A DNA stretch of 12,370 nt. It comes from Rhodoluna sp. (lineage in GTDB: Bacteria > Actinomycetota > Actinomycetes > Actinomycetales > Microbacteriaceae). Location: NCBI GenBank assembly GCA_016462375.1, contig JAEMTJ010000022.1, positions 1 to 12,370 on the forward strand. The letters are read 5' to 3'. Each line of letters starts with the position of its first letter. The stretch's first letter is position 1. The translations under genes were made by a program, and so were the position numbers. Positions 1-7,129 of this stretch are shown piece after piece. The notes beneath the pieces are model-generated. The model saw only the letters and a list, made by a program, of their open reading frames with translations, was not told the origin of the DNA and did no database searches.

Positions 1-28
1 CCCCGGTCACTCCCCCCAGAGACCGGGG
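1..28. terminator. GC-rich hairpin, probable terminator of an upstream gene
   Basis: CCCCGGTC at 1-8 is perfectly complementary to GACCGGGG at 21-28, giving an 8-bp stem with a 12-base loop. It is followed by CCCC and then TTAATTTA, which is a poor U-tract. The stem may continue to the left of the window, since CCCC at 29-32 could pair with a GGGG just outside. It most likely ends transcription of a gene lying to the left, but which strand it serves cannot be told here. Confidence 0.55.
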
Positions 29-134
29 CCCCTTAATTTAACTGGTGATTATTCACAAGCCAAAAGCGACGGAACTTCTGCACAAATAACCATTGAGTTC
101 GGTATCTACTCATCACTCTTAGCAGTATTAGCAA
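29..134 (+). promoter_or_regulatory. Upstream region of the Tad cluster, probable promoter
   Basis: This 106-base gap lies between a terminator-like hairpin and the first gene of a long plus-strand gene run, so a promoter is expected. A TTGAGT at 93-98 is the best -35-like hexamer, and TATCTA at 103-108 and CAGTAT at 123-128 are -10-like, but none is paired at a good spacing. No Shine-Dalgarno sequence precedes the GTG at 135. The CAGTAT sits about 7 bases before that GTG, which would suit a leaderless transcript. The promoter itself is inferred from context. Confidence 0.3.
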
Positions 135-1019
135 GTGCCAGAAATTGATCGCATTGCTCACCTGCTAGCTGATCCAAGTGTGACGGATGTCCTAATTGGA
201 AGAGGAGGCAGTTCTCTTGTCGAGGTTAATTCCGTGTTAGTGAACGTCGAGAATGTATTTCAAGATGAAGCTGAAATCAGTAATTGGATTCGGAAGTTCT
301 TCAACGAGATTGGGGGGAGGCTTGATATATCTCATCCGATTAGTGAAGCCAGTATTGAGACGAGTTTTGGCCTCTTGAGAGTTCATGCCTTGCTTGCCGG
401 AGAGTGTTCAGAGAGCACGCAGGTCTCGATCCGGAGGCATGGCGTTGCCTCCCTGCGTCTAGATGACCTGTTGGCCAGACAGACAATAACCACTGAGCAA
501 TTAGAGAGACTCGGACAGATCATTCAAGCAAAAGAGAACTTTGTAATCGTTGGTGGAACTGGGACTGGAAAGACCACTTTGCTTAGGGCGATGCTCAACG
601 AGGTGTCTTATGAGCGAGTCATCACTATTGAAGAGAACTTTGAGTTGAGACTTTGCGGTAACTCAATTGCACTCAAGACCCGAATGAATAATCACGAAGG
701 GGTCGGAGAGATATCCCTTACACAATTGCTTCGTGAAGCACTGCGGATGCGTCCCGATCGCATAGTAATTGGTGAAGCCAGGGGGGAAGAGCTCAAACTG
801 CTACTGCAGAGCCTGAACACCGGCCACAGCGGTGCTGGATTTACTCTGCACGCAAACTCTCATCGCGAGGCAATGCCAAGAATGCTTTCGATGCTAAATC
901 TTTCGGGAATTCCAAGCAAGCTGGCTAAGGAAATGATTGCATCAAGTATCCAATGGGTAATTGAAATAAATAGAACTTCAACTGGTCGCAAAGTTTCTGC
1001 TATCGAGAGGCTGTCATGA
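135..1019 (+). CDS. tadA: TadA/CpaF-type pilus assembly ATPase
   Basis: This is a secretion ATPase of the VirB11/CpaF group, predicted to be a cytoplasmic hexamer powering assembly of a Tad/Flp-type pilus. Visible motifs are Walker A GGTGTGKTT at residues 140-148, an acidic box TIEENFEL at 164-171, a Walker B region RPDRIVIGEARG at 206-217 and a His box GHSGAGFTLHANS at 230-242. The protein is 294 residues, shorter than many CpaF proteins, because the N-terminal domain is cut to the last part (it begins at the 'LLADPSVTDVLI' stretch that normally follows a leader region). A TAG at 129-131 in frame means translation cannot start before the GTG at 135. That start has no visible ribosome binding site and could be leaderless. 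Its stop overlaps the next gene as ATGA, which indicates coupled translation. The family assignment is secure; the pilus role rests on the neighbours. Confidence 0.93.
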   Translation: MPEIDRIAHLLADPSVTDVLIGRGGSSLVEVNSVLVNVENVFQDEAEISNWIRKFFNEIGGRLDISHPISEASIETSFGLLRVHALLAGECSESTQVSIRRHGVASLRLDDLLARQTITTEQLERLGQIIQAKENFVIVGGTGTGKTTLLRAMLNEVSYERVITIEENFELRLCGNSIALKTRMNNHEGVGEISLTQLLREALRMRPDRIVIGEARGEELKLLLQSLNTGHSGAGFTLHANSHREAMPRMLSMLNLSGIPSKLAKEMIASSIQWVIEINRTSTGRKVSAIERLS

Positions 1020-1807
1020 ATTCAGATTCAGTAACACTAAACAAGTTTTCTGGATTACTTCGCTCGGGGGTGCCGATGGGGAAAGCCTTGGAATACATCG
1101 GCGGAATGCCTAAAGATAAATCCGGACTACGTTATTTGCTAGAGGTAGCCTTACATTCAGGATCGAAAGTTGCAGGGGAAATCGATGTTGTTGCCGACCT
1201 CTGCTACCAGAGAGCACGTTCTGTTGAACGGATTCAAGTTGCCCATGCTAGCCCAAGAGCTAGTGCACGGCTAGTAATTTGGTTGCCGGTGATTACGTTA
1301 ATGTTGGCGCAGCTCTCAGGCTTGGATCTATTGGCAGCGATTCGTTCTAGGCCAGTGCTACTGATTAGCCTGGGCCTCGGTATTCTGCTGTTGCTCTTAG
1401 CCCGCTTGCTTAGTTCAAAACTGATAAAGAGCGCTTTACCCAAGGACAGCTACTTGGGCTATTACCTCATGGGGGTGGCATTGGAAACTGCCGGTGGTTC
1501 AAATCTCAACCAAGCTCAACAAACTGCCTACGACACCTACCAACGAGTCTTTGATGAAGTGCCAAGCAAGGTAGAGGTGAAAGCTATGGCTGAGATAGCG
1601 AATCTAGTTGAACTCACTGGTGCAAGGGTAGGCGATTTACTTAAAGCTCACGCGCTTAATCTTCAGCGAGAGGTAATGGTGGCTAATGAGATTCAGATCG
1701 AACGATTAGGAGTCAATTTGATGCTGCCTCTTGGCTTAGCAGTATTACCTGCGTTTATCTGTCTTGCTGTTGTGCCACTAATGGCAACGATGTTTGGTCC
1801 AAATTGA
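1016..1807 (+). CDS. TadB/TadC-like inner-membrane platform protein (type II secretion F domain)
   Basis: This 263-residue membrane protein is the likely platform on which the TadA ATPase acts. Residues 10-80 look like a cytoplasmic F-domain helix bundle (GVPMGKALEYIG, then an SGSKVAGEIDVVADL stretch ending in ASPRASAR), followed by hydrophobic segments at about 86-104 and 113-134. A second cytoplasmic part (about 140-230, with ETAGGSNLNQAQ and TGARVGDLLKAHA) is followed by a strongly hydrophobic C-terminal segment at about 233-258 containing LPLGLAVLPAF, which is TadC-like. Most Tad loci have separate tadB and tadC genes. Here one gene seems to carry both halves, and no second platform gene is in the cluster. 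The start ATG at 1016 overlaps the tadA stop (ATGA), so translation is coupled. The F-domain family is likely; whether it is a true fusion or a compact single-copy version is open. Confidence 0.8.
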   Translation: MNSDSVTLNKFSGLLRSGVPMGKALEYIGGMPKDKSGLRYLLEVALHSGSKVAGEIDVVADLCYQRARSVERIQVAHASPRASARLVIWLPVITLMLAQLSGLDLLAAIRSRPVLLISLGLGILLLLLARLLSSKLIKSALPKDSYLGYYLMGVALETAGGSNLNQAQQTAYDTYQRVFDEVPSKVEVKAMAEIANLVELTGARVGDLLKAHALNLQREVMVANEIQIERLGVNLMLPLGLAVLPAFICLAVVPLMATMFGPN

Positions 1808-1814
1808 AAGGAAG
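1807..1814 (+). promoter_or_regulatory. Ribosome binding site of the pilin gene
   Basis: AAAGGAAG contains an AGGA core at 1809-1812, four bases before the ATG at 1817. It begins on the last base of the preceding gene's TGA. It supports the pilin reading frame over the overlapping longer frame. Confidence 0.6.
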
Positions 1815-1816
1815 AA

Positions 1817-1990
1817 ATGAAAGAAATAGATTGGTTGAACGATACGGGGGCGACAACAGCAGAATATGCAATTATCACTCTGGCGGCGGTTGGCTTTGCA
1901 GGCATTCTGCTGGCAATTTTACGAAGCGAAGAAGTCAAAGGCATGCTGTTAGATCTAATCCGTTCGGCACTGAGCGTGACGGGGAGTTAG
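1817..1990 (+). CDS. Flp-type pilin, DUF4244-like (57 residues)
   Basis: A short frame that is easily missed encodes a 57-residue pilin precursor. It has a hydrophilic leader of 11 residues (MKEIDWLNDTG), then ATTAEYAIITLAAVGFAG. The G11/A12 junction with a glutamate at mature position +5 (E16) and a tyrosine next to it is the signature of prepilin-peptidase substrates of the Flp/Tad type. A single hydrophobic helix spans about residues 18-35, followed by a short amphipathic tail (LRSEEVKGMLLDLIRSALS). Actinobacterial DUF4244 proteins have the same length, motif and position after the TadB/C genes. A good ribosome binding site lies just upstream. It is probably the major pilus subunit. It overlaps, in another frame, a longer open frame whose N-terminal part is not protein-like, so that overlap is a shadow. 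No prepilin peptidase gene is in the window. Confidence 0.88.
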   Translation: MKEIDWLNDTGATTAEYAIITLAAVGFAGILLAILRSEEVKGMLLDLIRSALSVTGS

Positions 1991-2307
1991 GTTCAGTCAC
2001 AGCAGAGTTCGCAATTATTCTTCCTTCAGTGATACTCATACTTCTAATTGGTGTCCAAGTTCTAGCTATCCAATCCAATCGTATGAAACTGATAGGACTG
2101 GCTGCCGAAAGTGCCAGGGCATTGGCGAGAGGCGAAGATACGGCAGTGATTGAGGCACTTGTCGCGGAACGGTCGATGGGTTCAAAAACGCAAGTTCAGT
2201 TTATGGATCTGAGTATTTGTGTCGCTATTTCTCAAAACAATAGAATTGCGGGATTACTAGAGATACCGATTACTGAGCGACAGTGTGCGAGGAAATCGGG
2301 TCTATGA
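1990..2307 (+). CDS. TadE-like pseudopilin, start codon unresolved
   Basis: About 105 residues of TadE-like sequence begin at codon GGT 1990-1992. GSVTAEF is a class III-type cleavage site (glycine, with glutamate at mature +5), followed by the hydrophobic helix IILPSVILILLIGVQVLAI, then a polar segment with ESARALARGED and a cysteine pair late in the protein. Such proteins are minor pilins of Tad systems, exported and cleaved by the same peptidase as the pilin. The start is the problem. Between the pilin frame and GGT there is no ATG, GTG or TTG in this frame. The nearest upstream candidates are TTG at 1831 and 1804, both inside or before the pilin gene, and the next downstream is GTG 2029, which would remove the cleavage site. 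The coordinates given here mark the conserved domain, not a start codon. The stop TGA overlaps the next gene as ATGA. Confidence 0.72.
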   Translation, partial: GSVTAEFAIILPSVILILLIGVQVLAIQSNRMKLIGLAAESARALARGEDTAVIEALVAERSMGSKTQVQFMDLSICVAISQNNRIAGLLEIPITERQCARKSGL

Positions 2308-2645
2308 CTGATGCAGGCTCAGGGGCAATTCTTGGGTTGGGAATAATTTTCACTCTTTTAGTGATTATGACTCTAGGTCTAGCTATAGAAGCTGAAAACC
2401 TAGGAGTTGCAAGACTTCAGGTCCTAGCGGATACCGCTGTTTTGGCTGCTGAGGACAGGTATTTAGGGTTGGCTGTGGGGTTTCCCTGTGAAACTGCTGA
2501 CCAGATTGTTAAAGAGTTTGGTGCAACACTAGAGGAATGCCATAAAGTCGGTTCTGACATCTATATAGGTGTATCACAGCAACTTATGGGTATAGTTCAT
2601 AGGGTTAATGCTCGAGCAGGATCGGGTATGGAACCGTCACATTAG
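2304..2645 (+). CDS. TadG/Rv3654c-like Tad-associated secreted or membrane protein
   Basis: This small protein (113 residues from the ATG at 2304) has a short polar N-terminus with GSG, a hydrophobic helix (LGLGIIFTLLVIMTLGLAI) and then ARLQVLADTAVLAAED, which matches the 'rA..aADlAALAAA' pattern of the Rv3654c-like/TadG-like family next to actinobacterial tad genes. Two cysteines near FPCETA and EECHKVG, about 20 residues apart, also fit and may form a disulfide after export. I prefer the ATG at 2304: it overlaps the preceding stop as ATGA and has AGGA at 2290-2293. A GTG at 2283 in the same frame would add seven residues. Its role in pilus assembly is not established in the family. The product is probably anchored or exported. 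Its stop is eight bases before topA. Confidence 0.75.
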   Translation: MTDAGSGAILGLGIIFTLLVIMTLGLAIEAENLGVARLQVLADTAVLAAEDRYLGLAVGFPCETADQIVKEFGATLEECHKVGSDIYIGVSQQLMGIVHRVNARAGSGMEPSH

Positions 2646-2649
2646 GAGA
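2644..2649 (+). promoter_or_regulatory. Ribosome binding site of topA
   Basis: AGGAGA overlaps the last two bases of the preceding gene's stop codon and lies four bases before the GTG start at 2654. It fixes the topA start and ties topA translation to the Tad cluster. Confidence 0.7.
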
Positions 2650-2653
2650 AGTA

Positions 2654-5353
2654 GTGAGTTCAGGTCACAAACTGGTCATCGTAGAGTCACCAGCAAAGGC
2701 AAAGACTATCGCCAAGTATCTTGGCGATGAGTTTCGCGTGCTTGCCTCCGTTGGGCACATCCGCGACTTGATTGATCTGAAGGACCTTCCACCAGAACTA
2801 AAGAAGCAGGGCACCATCGGTAAGTTCTCTATCGATGTTGATGATGATTTCAAGCCTTATTACGCAATCTCCGCTGGTAAGAACAAAACTGTCTCAGAAT
2901 TAAAGGCAGCTTTGAAGGATGCCGATGAACTATATTTGGCGACAGATGAGGACCGCGAGGGTGAGGCAATTGCCTGGCATCTACTAGATGTTCTGAAGCC
3001 GAAGGTTCCAGTGCACCGCATGGTCTTCCACGAAATTACTAAAGAAGCCATCCAAGCAGCTGTGGCTAACACCAGAGCGATTGATGATGATCTAGTTCAA
3101 GCTCAAGAAACAAGAAGAATAGTTGATCGTCTATACGGTTACGAAATCTCCCCTGTGCTTTGGAGAAAAGTTGCCCGTGGACTCAGTGCCGGTCGAGTGC
3201 AGTCACCTGCCGTGCGATTGGTTGTTGAGCGTGAACGTGAACGTATGGCGTTCGTTTCAGCTTCATACTTCGACATCAAAGCGATCTTTGATACTCGTGT
3301 TTCTTCAGAACCAAAGTTCGAAGCGAAGCTTCACACCTACAACGGACAAAGAATCGCAACTGGTGATTCATTTAACGACAAGGGTATTCTCACGGCTCAG
3401 GTGCTATTGCTTGATGAAGCGACTGCAACATCATTAGCAGAAGCCATCAAGTCTCCAAATATTCCTATCGAAGTTATCTCCGTTGAGGCAAAGCCAAGTA
3501 CTCGTAGACCGGCCGCTCCTTTTACAACATCAACACTTCAGCAGGAAGCCTCTCGTAAGTTACGTTTATCTGCAAAGCAAACTATGGATGTCGCACAGTC
3601 TCTCTACCAAGAGGGATACATCACCTATATGCGTACCGATTCACCAACACTTTCCACTCAGGCAATCAATGCAGCTAGAAGCCAGGCTAAAGAAATGTTT
3701 GGTGATGAATATGTGGCTAGCGCACCACGGGTATACCAAGGCAAGAACAAGAACGCGCAAGAGGCTCACGAAGCAATTCGTCCAGCTGGAGAAATTTTTA
3801 GAAAGCCTAGTGAAGTTGCCAGTGAACTCCACGGCAGAGCATTTGAGCTTTACGATCTGATTTGGAAGCGCACTATTGCAAGCCAGATGCAGGATGCCAA
3901 GGTTTCAACTACCACAGCCAAGATTGCGGTATTCCCTTTACCCAATGGCAATCGTGCTGAATTCACCGCCAGTGGAACAGTCGTCACCTTCCGAGGCTTT
4001 ATGGCCGCCTATGAGGAAAGCCAGGATGAGCCACGCAACGAAGACGAGCAAGAGAAGGAAAGTAAACTACCTAATCTTGAAATAGGTCAGAACCTAGACG
4101 CTCTAGAGGTAACTGCCAAGAATCACCAGACCTCCCCTCCGCCTAGATACACCGAAGCTACCTTAGTTAGGGCTCTTGAGGAGGATGGCATTGGCCGCCC
4201 CTCTACATATGCAGCGATTATTAGCAACATCCAGAACAAGGGCTATGTCATCAAACGTGGTCAGGCTCTGGTGCCTGAATGGATTGCTTTCACCGTAATT
4301 CGTTTCTTAGAGGAGAACGTTTCTCGACTTGTCGACTACGAATTCACAGCCAGAATGGAAGAAGATCTCGATGAGATTGCTAACGGTAATTTAGACCGAA
4401 GCACTTGGCTTAAGCAGTTCTACTTCGGTGAGGGAGATAACCCAGGACTTCACTCCATCGTTGAGAACATTGGTGACATCGACCCAAAGGTGCTGAACTC
4501 AAGAGACATGGGTGATGGCATAACTTTGCGAACCGGCAAGTATGGTCCTTACCTAGAGATTTTCATTACACCAGGTGCTGAAGGTGCTGATGAAAACGGC
4601 AGAAGAATAATCAATATTCCTGAAGGCTTAGCTCCAGATGAACTGACTCTGGCTAAGGCTCATGAACTTATTGAAGCCCCGGTTTTAGTTGATCGAATAC
4701 TTGGAATAGACCCTGAATCAGGCCACAACATCTTGTTCAAAGATGGTCGCTATGGACCTTACGTTTTGGTTGATGATTCAGATGCTAAGAAATTCAAAAC
4801 TGCATCACTATTCAAAACTATGAGTGCAGAGAGTATTGATTTAGAGATTGCTTTGAAGTTGCTTTCACTTCCTAGAGTGATTGGTCAAGATCCAGAAACA
4901 GGAACTGACATCACAGCTCAAAACGGAAAGTTCGGCCCTTACCTTCTCAAAGGGAAAGAATCTAGAAGTCTGCCCGCCGAAGAACTGATCTTTGATTTAG
5001 ACCTAGCTGGGGCACTAGAGATCCTTGCGCAGCCAAAATACGGCGGCAGAAGAACTGCTGCTACTCCACTAAAGGAATTTGGTGAAGACCCAGCCGCTAA
5101 GACAAATGTTGTCGCTAAGTCTGGACAGTTCGGTTTGTATGTTTCAGATGGTGCTATCAACGCAACTGTTCCAAAAGATGAACCCCTTGATGAACTAACT
5201 CCAGAGCGTGCATTTGAATTGCTTGCTATTCGTCGTGAGAAGTTGGGCCTAGAGCCTGGCCAACCTGCGCCTAAGGCATCTAAGGCAGGTAGAAGAAGTT
5301 CCGCTCCAGCTAGGACAGTGAAAAAGGGTGCAACCAGAAAGAAGTCTGTCTAA
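2654..5353 (+). CDS. topA: DNA topoisomerase I (type IA)
   Basis: This enzyme relaxes negative supercoils by passing DNA through a transient single-strand break. The 899-residue protein starts with a Toprim domain: E11 in VESPAKAKTIAKYL and the acidic triad D98/D100/E102 in ATDEDREGEAIAWH. The catalytic tyrosine is Y325 in GYITYMRTDS, and QEAHEAIRP at 369-377 is the conserved helix region. The C-terminal third carries tandem Topo_C repeats, recognisable by GKYGPYLE, DGRYGPYV, NGKFGPYLL and SGQFGLYV, and ends in a lysine/arginine/alanine-rich tail. There are no zinc-finger cysteine clusters. This arrangement is usual in Actinobacteria. Start GTG 2654 has a good ribosome binding site. The stop TAA shares one base with the tmk ATG (TAATG). 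No promoter of its own can be seen, so it is probably cotranscribed with the genes before it. Confidence 0.98.
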   Translation: MSSGHKLVIVESPAKAKTIAKYLGDEFRVLASVGHIRDLIDLKDLPPELKKQGTIGKFSIDVDDDFKPYYAISAGKNKTVSELKAALKDADELYLATDEDREGEAIAWHLLDVLKPKVPVHRMVFHEITKEAIQAAVANTRAIDDDLVQAQETRRIVDRLYGYEISPVLWRKVARGLSAGRVQSPAVRLVVERERERMAFVSASYFDIKAIFDTRVSSEPKFEAKLHTYNGQRIATGDSFNDKGILTAQVLLLDEATATSLAEAIKSPNIPIEVISVEAKPSTRRPAAPFTTSTLQQEASRKLRLSAKQTMDVAQSLYQEGYITYMRTDSPTLSTQAINAARSQAKEMFGDEYVASAPRVYQGKNKNAQEAHEAIRPAGEIFRKPSEVASELHGRAFELYDLIWKRTIASQMQDAKVSTTTAKIAVFPLPNGNRAEFTASGTVVTFRGFMAAYEESQDEPRNEDEQEKESKLPNLEIGQNLDALEVTAKNHQTSPPPRYTEATLVRALEEDGIGRPSTYAAIISNIQNKGYVIKRGQALVPEWIAFTVIRFLEENVSRLVDYEFTARMEEDLDEIANGNLDRSTWLKQFYFGEGDNPGLHSIVENIGDIDPKVLNSRDMGDGITLRTGKYGPYLEIFITPGAEGADENGRRIINIPEGLAPDELTLAKAHELIEAPVLVDRILGIDPESGHNILFKDGRYGPYVLVDDSDAKKFKTASLFKTMSAESIDLEIALKLLSLPRVIGQDPETGTDITAQNGKFGPYLLKGKESRSLPAEELIFDLDLAGALEILAQPKYGGRRTAATPLKEFGEDPAAKTNVVAKSGQFGLYVSDGAINATVPKDEPLDELTPERAFELLAIRREKLGLEPGQPAPKASKAGRRSSAPARTVKKGATRKKSV

Positions 5354-5970
5354 TGGCTGGCTTGTTTATTTCCTTTGAAGGTATTGACGGAGTAGGAAAA
5401 TCTACTCAGGCAGACTTACTTGAAACATGGCTACAGTCTCAAGGTAAGACAGTTGTTAGAACCTTGGAACCAGGTGGCACTGAAGTTGGAATTGAAATCA
5501 GAAAGATTCTTCTGCACCACCGGGGAGACCTTACACCTAGAGCTGAAGCAGCACTATTTGCAGCGGATCGTGCGCACCATGTTGCCAGCAAGATAAGGCC
5601 CGCGCTAGAGCGAGGGGAAGTGGTAATCACCGACAGATACTTTGATTCATCGGTTGCCTATCAAGGGGCAGGTCGTGAACTTAGCCAAACTGAAGTTCGT
5701 GACCTATCGCTTTGGGCTGTTGGCGGATTACTTCCAGATCTAACTGTGTTGCTAGATCTTCCAGCTGATGTTGCTAGGAATAGAAGAAATGGTTCAGGAA
5801 CTGAGCCGGATCGTTTAGAGAGCGAAAAGATCGAGTTCTTTGAGCGTGCCCGTCAGGCTTACCTTGATCTTGCTAAAGCAGAGCCTAATCGTTTTCTAGT
5901 TATCGATGCAGCTGCATCCGTCGATGTTATGCAGGAGCAAATAGTGAACCGAGTTACAGGGCTTATTTAG
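5353..5970 (+). CDS. tmk: Thymidylate kinase
   Basis: Tmk phosphorylates dTMP to dTDP, the step before dTTP in DNA precursor synthesis. The 205-residue length is typical. The P-loop is FEGIDGVGKSTQ (residues 8-19), the substrate-binding LEPGGTEVG lies at 38-46, the DRYFDSSVAYQG motif is at 94-105, and the LID segment around 141-155 (ARNRRNGSGTEPDRLE) is arginine-rich. The P-loop has no arginine after the first glycines while the LID does, which is the class II pattern. The ATG shares its first base with the topA stop, so translation is probably coupled; the region in front is purine-rich but has no strong Shine-Dalgarno. It stands between topA and holB, a common actinobacterial arrangement. 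Confidence 0.97.
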   Translation: MAGLFISFEGIDGVGKSTQADLLETWLQSQGKTVVRTLEPGGTEVGIEIRKILLHHRGDLTPRAEAALFAADRAHHVASKIRPALERGEVVITDRYFDSSVAYQGAGRELSQTEVRDLSLWAVGGLLPDLTVLLDLPADVARNRRNGSGTEPDRLESEKIEFFERARQAYLDLAKAEPNRFLVIDAAASVDVMQEQIVNRVTGLI

Positions 5971-5974
5971 TCTT

Positions 5975-7129
5975 ATGCAAACACCTCCCCGAGTATTTAG
6001 AGATGTGCTTTCGCAGCCGGAGGCGGTTGCTGAACTACTACGCTCGATTGAAAGGCAATCAGAGCTGCACCATGCATGGCTTTTCACTGGCCCGCCAGGA
6101 TCTGGACGATCGCTCATTGCTTTAGCTTTTGCATCAGCACTACTTTGTCCTGAAGGCGGCTGCGGTGTCTGTAATTCTTGTGAAATGATTCGAGCCGGTT
6201 CTCACCCCGATGTTCAAGTCCTCAATACTGAGCGAGTGCAGATAAGTATTGACGAAGTCACTGAGTTTATAGACAAGTCGCTCACTATGCCTGCAATAGG
6301 TAAATACCGCATCATGGTTATCGAGGATGCCGACCGCATGGCTGAACGAACAAGCAACCTATTGCTCAAGTCCTTGGAAGAACCACCTAAGGGAACTATT
6401 TGGATGCTCTGTTCTCCAAGCGAAGCAGATTTATTGCCAACTATTCGTTCTCGTGTGAGAAGAGTGCAACTCAAAGTTCCAACGGTGGAATCAGTTGCTC
6501 AACTACTGGTTGAGAAGTATGCAATACCTTTTGAGTTGGCAAACATATCCGCAGCTCAAGCTCAGTCTCATGTTGGGATGGCTAAAAGACTGGCTACTAA
6601 TGCTGGAGCCAGAGATAGACGACAGCAAGCCTTGCAGGCAGCTCTGTCGATTATTGATATTCCATCTGCAATGCAGGCGTCGGAGATTCTGTCCAAACTA
6701 GCTGAGAGCGATGGGGCACAACTATCAGGTGAGCAGGACGATCAAGAGCGAAGAGACCTAATGACTCAATTAGGGGTTAGTGAAGATCAGAAACTTAATC
6801 CCTCTGCTAGAGCATCACTTAGAAGACTTGAAGAATCACAAAAGCGCAGGGCGACAAGATCAAAGCGTGACGGGTTAGACCGCATACTCATTGACCTAAT
6901 GGGCCTCTATAGAGATGTGTTGACAGTGCAGCTAGGGGCTAGAGAAGCACTCATCAACCCTGACCTGGAGAAGGAGATTTTCTCGCTGGCAAGCGAATCT
7001 AGCCAAGCTCAGATCTTCAGAAACATTGAAGAAATCGAGAAGGTTCGTACTCGCATGGACCGAAATGTGAAAGAGTCATTACTGTTAGATTCACTGGCTG
7101 TAACGCTGAGAAGGAAGAAAGTTAGATGA
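5975..7129 (+). CDS. holB: DNA polymerase III delta' subunit (clamp loader)
   Basis: This is a clamp-loader AAA+ subunit that helps load the sliding clamp. The 384-residue protein has a P-loop-like GPPGSGRS (residues 39-46) in which the usual lysine is arginine, so it probably does not hydrolyse ATP; this substitution is common in delta'. A four-cysteine zinc module uses C58, C63, C66 and C69. A Walker B-like VIEDADRM lies at 115-122, and LLLKSLEEPPKGT at 129-141 is the characteristic delta' signature. The normally conserved SRC motif reads SRV (159-161), keeping the arginine but not the cysteine. After about residue 235 a charged insertion precedes the C-terminal collar domain. The ATG at 5975 is four bases after the tmk stop; no clear ribosome binding site is visible, so coupling is likely. 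The stop overlaps the next start as ATGA. Confidence 0.95.
   Translation: MQTPPRVFRDVLSQPEAVAELLRSIERQSELHHAWLFTGPPGSGRSLIALAFASALLCPEGGCGVCNSCEMIRAGSHPDVQVLNTERVQISIDEVTEFIDKSLTMPAIGKYRIMVIEDADRMAERTSNLLLKSLEEPPKGTIWMLCSPSEADLLPTIRSRVRRVQLKVPTVESVAQLLVEKYAIPFELANISAAQAQSHVGMAKRLATNAGARDRRQQALQAALSIIDIPSAMQASEILSKLAESDGAQLSGEQDDQERRDLMTQLGVSEDQKLNPSARASLRRLEESQKRRATRSKRDGLDRILIDLMGLYRDVLTVQLGAREALINPDLEKEIFSLASESSQAQIFRNIEEIEKVRTRMDRNVKESLLLDSLAVTLRRKKVR

Noticed and set aside
1804..1989. N-terminal 60 residues of the long frame from TTG 1804 through the TadE sequence
   Set aside because: They are a shifted reading of the pilin gene and look random (rich in R, N, G, H, C). The pilin frame has a ribosome binding site and a clear family motif, so only the part from 1990 is accepted as TadE.
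2283..2303. Earlier start GTG 2283 for the TadG-like gene
   Set aside because: It would add seven residues inside the TadE coding end. ATG 2304 gives the usual ATGA overlap and has AGGA about ten bases upstream.
3123..4085. Overlapping open frames inside topA
   Set aside because: They lie within the topA gene, show no family motifs and are rich in residues expected from shifted reading.
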